Shown here piece after piece: positions 20,297-28,968 of a stretch of DNA of 64,000 bases; position 1 is the first letter of the stretch, and every line of letters starts with the position of its first letter. This stretch comes from Verrucomicrobiota bacterium (GTDB lineage: Bacteria; Verrucomicrobiota; Kiritimatiellia; SS1-B-03-39; UBA6053). The notes below the pieces were generated by a model. That model saw only the letters and a list, made by a program, of their open reading frames with translations. It was not told the origin of the DNA and ran no database searches. Position numbers and translations under genes: made by a program. Where the stretch lies: NCBI GenBank assembly GCA_020831625.1, contig JAFIGD010000012.1:41055-105054 (forward strand), read 5' to 3'.

Positions 20297-21682
20297 ATGG
20301 TTAAAATTCTTCTGGTTGATGACGAACCCAGTATCTTATCGGTGATGAGCACCCTGCTGAAAGGCCAGGGTTTTGAGGTTTTACCCGCAATGGGCGCGGA
20401 AAAAGCGCTGGAGCTTCTGCGGACAGAAGCCTTTGATTTGATGATTACGGATGTGAGAATGCAACCGATTGACGGGCTCGAGCTTCTCAAAAAAGCGAAA
20501 AGTATGCAGCCGTCGCTGGCGGTGATCATGATTACGGCCTTTGGCTCCGTTGAATCGGCGGTGGAGGCGATGAAAGTGGGGGCGTATGATTATGTGACCA
20601 AGCCGTTCAAGGTGGACGAATTGATGATCACTGTGCAGCGGGCGCTGGAGTATCGGCGGGCGATTTCCGAAAATCTGGAGCTGAAGGCGCAGTTGCAGGC
20701 GCGGTACGGATTCGAGAACATGGTGGCGGAAAGCGCGGCGATGCGGAAGATTTGTCATATGATCAAGCGGGTGGCACCGACGGATCAGACGGTGCTCATC
20801 GGCGGCGAGAGCGGGGTGGGAAAAGAGGTGATCGCCAAGGCGATTCATGCGAACAGTGTGCGGCGTGGCCGGAATTATGTGCCGATCAACTGCGCGGCGC
20901 TGCCGGAGCCGCTGTTGGAGTCGGAATTGTTCGGGCATGTGAAAGGGTCGTTCACCGGAGCCTCCTCCGATAAAGAGGGCCTGTTTGAAACTGCGGACGG
21001 CGGCACGATTTTTCTGGATGAAATCGGGTCGATGACCCTGAATCTGCAGGGGAAGCTGTTGCGGATTCTGCAGGAGCGGGAACTGCGGCGGGTGGGCGGC
21101 ACGAAACAAATTCCGGTGGACGTGCGGGTGATCGCCGCGTCCAATGAGGATCTGGAGGGGCTGATCGCGGCGGGAAAATTCCGGGAGGATTTGTATTATC
21201 GGCTGAGCGTGATTCCAATCACGATTCCGACGCTGCGGGAGCGGCCCGACGATATCCTGCCGCTGGTGTTTCATTTTCTGCGTTTGGTGATGGGGGCGCA
21301 GGAGGCGCTGCCGGAGATTACCCCCGAGGCGCAGATTGTGCTGGAGGGATACAGTTGGCCGGGCAATGTGCGGGAACTGGAGAACGCGGTGCGGCACGCC
21401 TGCACCTTCGCGGACGAGGGACGGATCACGGTGGAGGATTTGCCGGCGAAAATCGTACAGCGCTCGGGCATTCCCCGGGCGGCGGACGGAAACTCCGGCG
21501 GGGGCGGGGATGTGTGCGGGGTTCACGCGGGCAAATCGCTGAAGGGCTTCCTGCGTGAAATCGAAAAGGACTTTATCGTGCACGCGATCCGCAGACATCA
21601 GGGCGACAAAGACAAGGCGGCCAAGGAATTGAAGGTGAGCCTGGCCACCCTCTACCGGAAACTGCCGGATCCGGAAAGCTAA
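20297..21682 (+). CDS. NtrC-family sigma54-dependent response regulator
   Basis: The protein is 461 residues. A receiver domain covers residues 1-118 (DDE at 8-10, phospho-acceptor Asp52, Lys102). An AAA+ sigma54-activator domain covers about 140-375 (Walker A GESGVGKE at 170-177, then a Walker B FLDEIG). A Fis-type helix-turn-helix ends the protein (KDKAAKELKVSLATLYRKL). The sigma54-contacting loop reads GSFTGA (217-222), not the usual GAFTGA. A partner histidine kinase is not adjacent. PEP-CTERM genes are often controlled by regulators of this class (PrsR), but nothing here proves that link. Confidence 0.9.
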   Translation: MVKILLVDDEPSILSVMSTLLKGQGFEVLPAMGAEKALELLRTEAFDLMITDVRMQPIDGLELLKKAKSMQPSLAVIMITAFGSVESAVEAMKVGAYDYVTKPFKVDELMITVQRALEYRRAISENLELKAQLQARYGFENMVAESAAMRKICHMIKRVAPTDQTVLIGGESGVGKEVIAKAIHANSVRRGRNYVPINCAALPEPLLESELFGHVKGSFTGASSDKEGLFETADGGTIFLDEIGSMTLNLQGKLLRILQERELRRVGGTKQIPVDVRVIAASNEDLEGLIAAGKFREDLYYRLSVIPITIPTLRERPDDILPLVFHFLRLVMGAQEALPEITPEAQIVLEGYSWPGNVRELENAVRHACTFADEGRITVEDLPAKIVQRSGIPRAADGNSGGGGDVCGVHAGKSLKGFLREIEKDFIVHAIRRHQGDKDKAAKELKVSLATLYRKLPDPES

Positions 21683-21689
21683 GGGGGAA

Positions 21690-21757
21690 GTGACGAGTGA
21701 CGAGTGACGAATGACGAATGACGAATGTGGAGTGACGAATGACGAGTGGGGTGTGAC
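21690..21757. repeat. Short tandem repeat GTGACGAGTGACGAATGACG-type
   Basis: About eight degenerate units of 7-8 bp (TGACGAG, TGACGAA, sometimes with GGG between) lie between the response-regulator stop and purH. The same repeat recurs at 23904-24048. No coding function is supported. Confidence 0.85.
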
Positions 21758-21842
21758 GCGTGTGAATGAGTGGGGAAATCTGCTTTTCAGCCGGGGCCGG
21801 GGTTGGTATGGGGGGAGCCCTTTTTAACGAACAAACAGGATA

Positions 21843-23483
21843 ATGACCATGAACCGACCGATTCAACGCGCTCTGCTGAGTGTTTCCGATAAAACCGGCA
21901 TTTTGGATTTCGCCCGCGGCCTGCATGAGGCGGGTGTGGATTTGCTTTCGACCGGCGGCACCGCCAAGGCGATTCGCGATGCCGGTATCCCGGTGCGGGA
22001 TATTTCGGAGTTCACCGGGTTTCCCGAGATGCTGGATGGCCGGGTGAAAACTCTCCATCCCAACGTTCATGCGGGGCTGTTGTATTTGCGGGGGAATGAA
22101 GAGCATGAGGCCACGATGAAGGAGCACGGTCTGGAGCCGATTGACCTGGTGTGCGTGAACCTCTATCCCTTCGAGGCGACGGTGGCCAAGCCGGATGTGA
22201 CCTTTGAAGACGCGATTGAAAACATCGACATTGGCGGTCCGACCATGCTGCGTTCAGCGGCGAAAAACATGAAATTCGTCACGGTGGTGACCGATCCGGC
22301 GGATTACAGCCGGGTTCTGGGGGAGATGAAGGAAAACGAGGGCGCGACCACGGAAAGTTTCCGGCTGCGGCTGGGGCAAAAGGTGTTCGCCCGGGTGGCC
22401 TCCTACAATGCGGCGATCGCGGATTATCTGGCCCCGCGTGTGTCGGGCGGCGACGCGCCGGCGCCGTTTGTGTTGGCGATGAATGACTGTCTGCCGCTCC
22501 GCTACGGCGAGAATCCGCATCAGCCCGCGCGACTGTATCGGGAGGCGCCGGGCCCCGAGGCCTGCGTGGCCCATTGCGAACAGTTGCACGGCAAGGAAAT
22601 GTCGTACAACAATTTTTTGGACGGGAACGCGGCCCTGGAGGCGGCCCGCGAATTGGTGGGAACGCCCGGGGCGGCGATCATCAAACACACCAATCCCTGC
22701 GGATTCGCCACCGGAACCACGTTGCGCGAGGCGCTGGAGGCGGGATGGGCGGGCGATCCGGTGTCGGCGTTCGGATCGGTGATTGCGGTCACGACACCGG
22801 TGGATGCGGACGCGGCCGACTTTCTGGCCCCCCGTTTTGTGGAGGTGATCATTGCCCCGGATTTCACGCCGGAAGCCCTGGAAAAACTGACCGCCAAAAA
22901 GAATCTGCGTTTGTTGAAACTACACGCGCCGTTTAAACCGGCCCGTTCGGGACAGACGCTGCGTCAAATCGGCGGCGGGCTGTTGGTGCAGACGCGGGAC
23001 AACGAGACCATGGCCTCCTGGAAGGTGGTGAGTCAGGCGGGCTTCCCGGACAACATGGCCAAGCTGGCGGATTTCGGGGTGCGGGCCTGCAAGCATGTGA
23101 AATCGAACGCGATTCTGTTGGTGCGCGAATACGCCGCCGGCCGCTTCCAGACCCTCGGGATGGGGGCGGGTCAGCCGAACCGGGTGGATTCGGTGAAAAA
23201 GCTGGCCATCGCCCGGGCGCACGAAAACATCCGGCTCATGCATGAGGCGGGCGAGGGCGGCGGTCTGGATCTGGAGGCGTTCACCGCCAAAATCATGGGG
23301 GAATGCATTTTGATCTCGGACGCGTTTTTCCCGTTCGCGGATAACATCGACGCCGCCAACGAGGCCGGCATCCGCTTCATTGTGGAGCCCGGCGGGTCGG
23401 TGAAGGATGATGAGGTGATTGGCGCCTGTGACAAATACGGGATCGCCATGGCCTTCACGGGGATGCGGCACTTCCTGCACTAG
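21843..23483 (+). CDS. purH: Bifunctional AICAR transformylase / IMP cyclohydrolase
   Basis: The protein is 546 residues, within the family's usual 510-550. It catalyses the last two steps of purine synthesis: formyl transfer to AICAR, then ring closure to IMP. The N-terminal MGS-like cyclohydrolase domain shows LSVSDKTGI, STGGTAKAIRDAG and VKTLHPNVHAGLL. The C-terminal transformylase domain shows RYGENPHQPA, NNFLDGNAALEAAREL and the catalytic KHTNPCG (near residue 281), and ends in FTGMRHFLH. AGGA precedes the ATG at 21843. A lipoprotein gene follows 8 bases after the stop. Confidence 0.97.
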   Translation: MTMNRPIQRALLSVSDKTGILDFARGLHEAGVDLLSTGGTAKAIRDAGIPVRDISEFTGFPEMLDGRVKTLHPNVHAGLLYLRGNEEHEATMKEHGLEPIDLVCVNLYPFEATVAKPDVTFEDAIENIDIGGPTMLRSAAKNMKFVTVVTDPADYSRVLGEMKENEGATTESFRLRLGQKVFARVASYNAAIADYLAPRVSGGDAPAPFVLAMNDCLPLRYGENPHQPARLYREAPGPEACVAHCEQLHGKEMSYNNFLDGNAALEAARELVGTPGAAIIKHTNPCGFATGTTLREALEAGWAGDPVSAFGSVIAVTTPVDADAADFLAPRFVEVIIAPDFTPEALEKLTAKKNLRLLKLHAPFKPARSGQTLRQIGGGLLVQTRDNETMASWKVVSQAGFPDNMAKLADFGVRACKHVKSNAILLVREYAAGRFQTLGMGAGQPNRVDSVKKLAIARAHENIRLMHEAGEGGGLDLEAFTAKIMGECILISDAFFPFADNIDAANEAGIRFIVEPGGSVKDDEVIGACDKYGIAMAFTGMRHFLH

Positions 23484-23491
23484 GATTCAGT

Positions 23492-23923
23492 ATGAAAACC
23501 ATCCTGCTTGTCACCCTGTGTCTGTTGATGACCGCCTGCGGCGGGCGGGAGGAGATTGTGCGGCCCGGGCGCGGGGTTTCGGCCGAGGAGCGCGGACCGG
23601 TGGTGCGGGTATATCCGGCGGGCCGCGAGGCGGTGGAGGCGCGGCACGGGTTGTGGCGCGGGTTCGACGCGGACGGACAGAGGCGCTGGGAGGTGCGGTA
23701 TACCCGGGGAAATCCGAGCGGAGCCTATCGCGAGTGGGATGCGGACGGTGACCTGCTGGCGGAGTGGAGCTACAGTTGGGAGGGCGAGCTGACCGGCTGG
23801 CTGCGGTGGACGGACGGGTTCAAATTCGAACTGGCCGGGGAGCTTCCCGATTTTGACGCGATCGGACGGTCTGAAACCCTAAGAGCCTGGGCGGAAGCAT
23901 GGGGAGTGACGAGTGACGAATGA
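23492..23923 (+). CDS. Small lipoprotein with MORN-like repeats
   Basis: The protein is 143 residues with a lipoprotein signal peptide (TILLVTLCLLMTAC, lipobox LMTAC, Cys17). The body has MORN-type units (HGLWRGFDADGQRRWEVRY, GAYREWDADGDLLAEWSY) like those in the YwqK/MORN_2 antitoxin-like and surface proteins. The last residues (GVTSDE) and the stop codon are read from the short tandem repeat that follows, so the native C-terminus may have been altered by the repeat's expansion. It lies 8 bases after purH and probably shares its transcript. Confidence 0.7.
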   Translation: MKTILLVTLCLLMTACGGREEIVRPGRGVSAEERGPVVRVYPAGREAVEARHGLWRGFDADGQRRWEVRYTRGNPSGAYREWDADGDLLAEWSYSWEGELTGWLRWTDGFKFELAGELPDFDAIGRSETLRAWAEAWGVTSDE

Positions 23924-24048
23924 CGAGTGACGAATGACGAGTGACGAATGGGGAGTGACGAATGACGAGTGACGAATGGGGAGTGACGAATGGGGAGTGA
24001 CGAATGGGGAGTGACGAATGACGAGTGGGGAGTGACGAATGACGAATG
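23904..24048. repeat. Short tandem repeat GTGACGAATGACGAGTGACGAATG-type, larger copy
   Basis: About 145 bp of degenerate 7-8 bp units (GTGACGA, ATGACGA, with GGGGA interruptions) separate two convergent genes. They match the repeat at 21690-21757. Frames across it spell RHSSLVIRHS-like peptides that are not real proteins. Confidence 0.9.
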
Positions 24049-24087
24049 ACGGGCTTGCCACGCGGGGCGCGTGGAGACGAATTGGGG

Positions 24088-26259
24088 CTATGGGGTGTTT
24101 TCGGGCGTGTGGTTTTCCAGGAGGTGTTGTTGTTCTTCGGGGTGGAGGACGTTGAGGGGTAATTCGAAGGCTTCGCCCTGTTCGTTTTCCAAGTGTGCGG
24201 TTTCTCCGTCGAAATCGAGCAAACGCGCGTGAATTCCCTGTCCCTCGGGGTTGCGCCAGAGGCGGATGCCGACGGTCTCGCGGACCCAGTCCTGATCGGC
24301 CCGGGAGAGGGATTCGAGGGGGACGGCGGCAGTTTGTCCGTTGGGCATGACCAGTCCCACTTGACCGTTGGCGAACCCCTGGAAGCCGGCCTGAACGCTC
24401 CGACCGTCGGCACTGGTCCATTGACGGGTTTCAACACGGTCGGCGGCGGCGGGGAGGCGTTGCGCGGTCGGGCCGGCGGGGGCGGTGTCCAGCCCGAGTT
24501 CCCGGGAAACTTCGCCGGCGACATCGTAGAGTTCGCGAAGCGGGGTTTGCCAGTCGGTATTGACCTGGCCTCTGAGGTTTCGGTAGAGATCATTTCCGGA
24601 GCCGATGAAATGGCTTTGAAATTGGTCGTAGATATCGTCCCGGACGGCTTCGGCGCGGTTTTTGAGGTCGCTGGAGAGCTGTCGGGTTTGGTCCTCCAGG
24701 GTGAGGGCGTCATGCAGCACGATAAAGGCCTGGGCCATGGCGTTTCCTTCGACGGACATCTCCACCGCCTGGGTGGAGAGGATGCCTTCGGGGCCGGGAT
24801 ACACCAAATACCGCGGGTTGTTGCGGGTGAGGTTGTTCCAGCGGTGGTATTGGCCCATGAGCAACGCTCCGTCGACGCGAATGAAATCGAAGCCCATGCG
24901 GGAAAAGCCGTTGTAGCGGTCAAGGACGGAACCCATGGCTTTGTAGCGCCAGAAGAAGGGTTCGACAGTTTCGATGTCGCCGATGTTATGGGCAAAAGAG
25001 TTTCGAAAGGAGGTCAGGAAGGGGAAGACGCTGTGCCAGTTTCCGGGACCGTCGGGCGGCGTGCTGTTGAACGCCCGGCCCCGTCGGGGGTTGTAGGGGA
25101 AGGTGATCATCCCGAAATCGAGGCCGGACATGTTCACGTGATCGGTGTCGCCGGTCGGCACCGTGGGGTCGCCGCGTCCGTGGGTGAAGGTTTTCCAGCG
25201 GATGCCGGGTGCGGCCTGGCTGAAGAAGTCCTTCATGTCGCCAAAGTCGCGGTTGTCGCCGACGATGCCGAGCAGGACCTGTGTATCGTTCCATCCCAGG
25301 GCCTGCACCCGCTGCAGGATGCCGGCGAAGGTCTGTCGCCATACGTTGAGCATGGGGCCCTGCGGTTCGGTGTAGAGGGGCACCTCAATCTGCTCTCCGC
25401 CGCCCCCGCGGGGGGCGGAGGTGACTTTCATGGTGTTTCTGCGGCGGTGGCGGCCGCTTTCGTGCATGTAGAGGATGATAAAATTCGGGGCCCCGACCCG
25501 TTTGTCCCACATGTGCAGATAGCGTTCGAGGGCGGAGAAATCGGGTTCAAGGTTCGGAACCGATCCGCTGTAGCGGACGATGGTGTGGCGGTTGCCGAAG
25601 TGGGTCTCTCCGGTTGCGGGCAGATACATGACGTTGGAGCCCAGCCGTCCCAATTGGGTGAGGGAGGCGTCGAGCCGTTCGAAGTGTTCGTCCGACCACA
25701 GGTCCACATCATAATAGCGTTTGATATTGTGGGGCGATTGGATGTAACTCTGGTGGGTGGCAAAGCGGCTGGGGCGGGGGGCGGCCCATTCGCCGACTTC
25801 GAGCAGGACCGGAACCGTCCCTGAACCCCGCAGGCTGATTTCTCCCCGGTATTCCCCGGGCGGGGCGGCGGGGGGCACTTCGGCGGTGATCCAGATGACC
25901 TGTGTGTTTCCCTCGCGCGGCTCGGGATGCATGCCTTCGAAGCCGTAGCGGAGGGTGACCAAATTCGCAGGAAATGCGGGGCCGCCCGAGGCTGGCTGAA
26001 GGGGGCTGACTTCAGCGGTGACGGGGCCGCGGGCGTCGGTGATCACGACCGCGCCGGTGGCGGAACTGTTGCGGGGGGACACTAAACGAACGCCGAGCGG
26101 GCGGTCCCGCGGCCAGGAGGCGTCCGGCCGGATGTGCATGGCGGGATCCGGTGTGAAAACCTGTTGCGCCTCGGCGGTCATGTGGAACAGGAGGAGCAGA
26201 AAGAGACGAATGGAAAAGAGACGGTGGAAAGAGCTTGAGGGTGTATGAAAATTTCGCAT
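24088..26259 (-). CDS. Secreted DUF4091 / GH123-like protein with C-terminal SHD1 domains
   Basis: The protein is 723 residues with a signal peptide (LFLLLLFHMTAEAQ). The N-terminal 150 residues are beta-rich. The middle is TIM-barrel-like and ends in a DUF4091-type motif (NPRYLVYPGPEG, about 507-518, followed by a helical segment). Glycoside hydrolase family 123 has this layout, so a carbohydrate-active role is likely. At about 610-655 there is an SHD1 domain (WTSADGRSVQAGFQGF, VPLESLSRADQDWV), and a second SHD1-like unit (FELPLNVLHPEEQQHLL) ends the protein. SHD1 on secreted proteins is common in Planctomycetes and Verrucomicrobia. Catalytic residues could not be assigned by eye. Confidence 0.65.
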   Translation of the reverse strand: MRNFHTPSSSFHRLFSIRLFLLLLFHMTAEAQQVFTPDPAMHIRPDASWPRDRPLGVRLVSPRNSSATGAVVITDARGPVTAEVSPLQPASGGPAFPANLVTLRYGFEGMHPEPREGNTQVIWITAEVPPAAPPGEYRGEISLRGSGTVPVLLEVGEWAAPRPSRFATHQSYIQSPHNIKRYYDVDLWSDEHFERLDASLTQLGRLGSNVMYLPATGETHFGNRHTIVRYSGSVPNLEPDFSALERYLHMWDKRVGAPNFIILYMHESGRHRRRNTMKVTSAPRGGGGEQIEVPLYTEPQGPMLNVWRQTFAGILQRVQALGWNDTQVLLGIVGDNRDFGDMKDFFSQAAPGIRWKTFTHGRGDPTVPTGDTDHVNMSGLDFGMITFPYNPRRGRAFNSTPPDGPGNWHSVFPFLTSFRNSFAHNIGDIETVEPFFWRYKAMGSVLDRYNGFSRMGFDFIRVDGALLMGQYHRWNNLTRNNPRYLVYPGPEGILSTQAVEMSVEGNAMAQAFIVLHDALTLEDQTRQLSSDLKNRAEAVRDDIYDQFQSHFIGSGNDLYRNLRGQVNTDWQTPLRELYDVAGEVSRELGLDTAPAGPTAQRLPAAADRVETRQWTSADGRSVQAGFQGFANGQVGLVMPNGQTAAVPLESLSRADQDWVRETVGIRLWRNPEGQGIHARLLDFDGETAHLENEQGEAFELPLNVLHPEEQQHLLENHTPENTP

Positions 26260-26314
26260 GAACTCAAATAAATTTAAATAACCGCCGATGTGAAGAAAAA
26301 GATGTTTTTTTTCG

Positions 26315-26430
26315 CGCCCGGGGACAGGCGGGGGTACGGTTCATGCCTGGGGACAGACGCGGGTACGGTTCACGCCCGGGGACAAGCGCGGGTACGGTTC
26401 TCGCCTGGTGACAAGCGCGGGTACGGTGGT
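26315..26430. repeat. Four tandem 29-bp repeats with GGGGACA...CGCGGGTACGGTT core
   Basis: Units lie at 26315-26343, 26344-26372, 26373-26401 and 26402-26430. They share the pattern CGCCYGGGGACARRCG followed by CGGGTACGGTT and differ at a few positions each. There are no spacers, so this is not a CRISPR. The array starts in the leader of the GH123-like gene and ends exactly at the stop codon of the MscS-like gene. It resembles REP-type repeats, though no transposase is nearby. Confidence 0.85.
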
Positions 26431-27321
26431 TTAGATCTTCCCGGCGGCGTTGGTGTTGTTGCGGACGACGGTGACGATTTGGGCGGCGAGCACGCGGTTG
26501 GGAATGACGGTTGTGGCCTCTTCGGTCTGGATGTGGGTGGCGGCGGCTTCGATTTTGAGCACTTTGCCTTCACAGACTTCGCAGCGGACGAAATCGCCGG
26601 GGGCGTAGGTTGATTTGATAAAGGGGTGGTTCAGGAGGCTTTCGGTGAGTCCGCGCGCGGCGACGGTAAAGAAGATGGCGAGGCCGAGGGCGAGGCCTAT
26701 GACCAGGGCGAATCCGGCGAGCAGGACCGACTGCGAGGCCCATTCCAGATAGTTCAGGGCGAGAAACGAGGCGAACAGAATCACAGCGCCCCGGCAGAAG
26801 CCGCCCAGGAATTCGGGCACAGGCAGGCCGCCCATGCGCGCGGCTTTGGTGGCGAGGGCCTGGGCGAGCTTGCCGAGGCCGACCCCGAGGGCGAGCAGGA
26901 CGAGCACGACGCCGGCCCGGGGAAGAACGGAGGCGACGTGCCGGAGAAACTCCGCTGCGGTCTCCAGGCCCATTCGGTCGAAGGCGGCGAGGGTGGAGGC
27001 GTAGAGGATGACCACATAGAACACCCAGCCGACATGTTTGGAGGGCGGATCCTGAATATCGTTTTTGCGCATGAACCGGCGGAGTCCGCTGCGGTCGGCG
27101 ATGATGTCGATGCCGACGGCGCGGGCCAGTTTGGAGACGAGACCGCGGAAGAGGGAGGCCACGAACCATCCGACCAGAAGGGTGAGCACGCCGAGGAGAA
27201 AATCGGTGGCGTTTTCGGCGATGAGCGTCTGGGTGTTATCGAGGAGTTCTCCGAGGATGTCCTTGAAGGTTTCGAAGATTTTCGCCGGGAGACTTTGGGA
27301 GGGGGATTCGGGTGTGTTCAT
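26431..27321 (-). CDS. MscS-like mechanosensitive channel family protein
   Basis: The protein is 296 residues. Four or more hydrophobic helices are visible (about 43-60, 98-115, 134-160, 184-225). A C-terminal soluble beta-domain resembles the MscS middle domain (YAPGDFVRCEVCEGKVLKIEAA, TTVIPNRVLAAQIV). The conserved TM-helix repeat (GLGKLAQALATKAARMG) places it with the MscS-related TM_helix group rather than classic MscS. Its start overlaps the end of the MFS gene by 4 bases (ATGA), so the two are translationally coupled. Likely role: tension- or osmotic-stress-gated ion release in the inner membrane. Confidence 0.75.
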   Translation of the reverse strand: MNTPESPSQSLPAKIFETFKDILGELLDNTQTLIAENATDFLLGVLTLLVGWFVASLFRGLVSKLARAVGIDIIADRSGLRRFMRKNDIQDPPSKHVGWVFYVVILYASTLAAFDRMGLETAAEFLRHVASVLPRAGVVLVLLALGVGLGKLAQALATKAARMGGLPVPEFLGGFCRGAVILFASFLALNYLEWASQSVLLAGFALVIGLALGLAIFFTVAARGLTESLLNHPFIKSTYAPGDFVRCEVCEGKVLKIEAAATHIQTEEATTVIPNRVLAAQIVTVVRNNTNAAGKI

Positions 27322-28853
27322 GATGAAGAGGGGGGCTGATCGAGAAGGAAGCGGACAGGTTTGCGAAACTTTCGGATGCAGAGATCGATGAGTTTTTCGA
27401 CCCTGGCTTCGCTGTGTGCGGCCCAGTCGTCGGTTTTGGTGTCGATTTTTTTAAACACCCGGGTGGTTTGGGTGGCGCGGATGGTGACAAAATCGGTGGC
27501 GCTGGCGATGCCGGTTTGCGGGTCGAGATCGTTGCGGAGCTGGAGCAGAACCGTTCGCGAGCTGGCCGATCCGGTCTCGTGAAGCCGCCCCAGCAGAAGC
27601 AGGACCAGGATTTGCAGTCCGCCGGAGAGGAGGAAGAGCAGGTGGAGATTGTTGAGTTGCCATTGGCCGATCTGAAGTTGTGCGCCGGAAAAAAGTTCGA
27701 GCAGGATTCCGCCGAGAATCGGCGCGAGGGCGACCGACAAGCCGATCAGGGTGTTGAAGGCGGCGATGTAAAAGGAGCGGCCGGTTTCCGGGGAGAGTTT
27801 GATGAGGATATTGACATGGGCCAGGACAATGGCGGCGTGAAACATGCCGGAGAGGATGTGGGCCAGCACCAGGGCTTCGTAGTACAGGGCGTCCTGGGCC
27901 ACCACCCAGGCGAGGGGAATCAGGGCGTGGGCGAAGCCGGCGACGACGAGGATGGGTTTGTTGCCCATTTGATCCGCGATCGGACCCCAGATGCGAAGCA
28001 TGAACAGGGAGGCCAGGGTCGCGAAGGTGATCAGCAGGGTGATGGTGCTGAAATCGACCTCGAGAAATTCGATCATGTAGACTGAGTAGAACGGTCCGGC
28101 CATCTGGGTGACGAACATGAACAGGCTGACGTAGATCAGGAGGCTGCGGAAATTCCGGTCCTTCAGCGGAGCGGTGATGGTTTTCCATGAAAGACCCTCT
28201 TGGTTTTTGGCGGCGAATTTTTTGGGGTCGGGAACCCGGGAGAGGAAAAAGCTGGAAATGAGACCGAAAACAAGGCCGATGCCGAAGAGGGTGAGGTAGC
28301 CCACGGGATTTTCGCGGCCGTGTTGTTGTTCCCAGTAATTGAGAAACGCGCCGCCGGCGAGGGTGGCGACCATGCCGCTGGTGGCGGCGACGATGTTGCG
28401 TTTGGCGAAAAAGCGGCCGCGGATGTCGACCGGAATCAGGTCGCTCATCCAGCCCAGCCAGGCCACGCCGGACATGGAGCCGTGCAGACAGGACAGGCCC
28501 ACCAGCAGGACCAAAAACCAGATACGGGCATCCCCCCAGCCTTGGAAGAGCGGCAGCGGCAGCAGGAGGATGAGCAGCCAGAACAAGCGGGCCACGGTGA
28601 CACAGATGATGCAGAAGGGACGGCGGTGTCCGAAGCGCTCAATGATGATCGAGCCCAGGATTTGCGCCATGTTGGCCGACACCGGCAGGGCGGCGAGAAT
28701 GCCCACCTGCAGGGTGGTGGCCGACAGGACGTTCAACGCAAAGCCCACCAGAAAGATCCCGCCGCAGAGAGAGCCCATGACAGTGGCGAACGCGCCGTCG
28801 AAGATTGAAGTCCTCAGGGCCTTGTGAGTTTGCTCCTCTGTAAGTGACATCAT
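27318..28853 (-). CDS. Major facilitator superfamily transporter
   Basis: The protein is 511 residues with about twelve hydrophobic helices. The loop motif GHRRPF (after helix 2) and DIRGRFFAKRN (between helices 4 and 5) fit the MFS fold. A hydrophilic tail of about 75 residues follows the last helix, which is longer than usual. The substrate is unknown. The gene is the first of a two-gene unit with the MscS-like gene. An AT-rich 115-bp region precedes it, with an AATTTTA/TAAAATT inverted repeat near 28892-28909 that could be an operator. Confidence 0.8.
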   Translation of the reverse strand: MMSLTEEQTHKALRTSIFDGAFATVMGSLCGGIFLVGFALNVLSATTLQVGILAALPVSANMAQILGSIIIERFGHRRPFCIICVTVARLFWLLILLLPLPLFQGWGDARIWFLVLLVGLSCLHGSMSGVAWLGWMSDLIPVDIRGRFFAKRNIVAATSGMVATLAGGAFLNYWEQQHGRENPVGYLTLFGIGLVFGLISSFFLSRVPDPKKFAAKNQEGLSWKTITAPLKDRNFRSLLIYVSLFMFVTQMAGPFYSVYMIEFLEVDFSTITLLITFATLASLFMLRIWGPIADQMGNKPILVVAGFAHALIPLAWVVAQDALYYEALVLAHILSGMFHAAIVLAHVNILIKLSPETGRSFYIAAFNTLIGLSVALAPILGGILLELFSGAQLQIGQWQLNNLHLLFLLSGGLQILVLLLLGRLHETGSASSRTVLLQLRNDLDPQTGIASATDFVTIRATQTTRVFKKIDTKTDDWAAHSEARVEKLIDLCIRKFRKPVRFLLDQPPSSS

Positions 28854-28968
28854 GATTTGACAATCATGAACTCCATTTACCTAAAAACAACAATTTTAGA
28901 GTTAAAATTTCGTTTAGTACGTTTTTGTATTTTTTGGAGTTCGCATGACCACGCCCCTGGCGTTTGGA

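Noticed and set aside
24193..25824. Open frame of 543 codons opposite the GH123-like gene
   Set aside because: Antisense shadow; the opposite strand has a signal peptide, domains and a proper start.
26315..26430. CRISPR array
   Set aside because: Units are directly adjacent with no spacers and no cas genes occur in the window.
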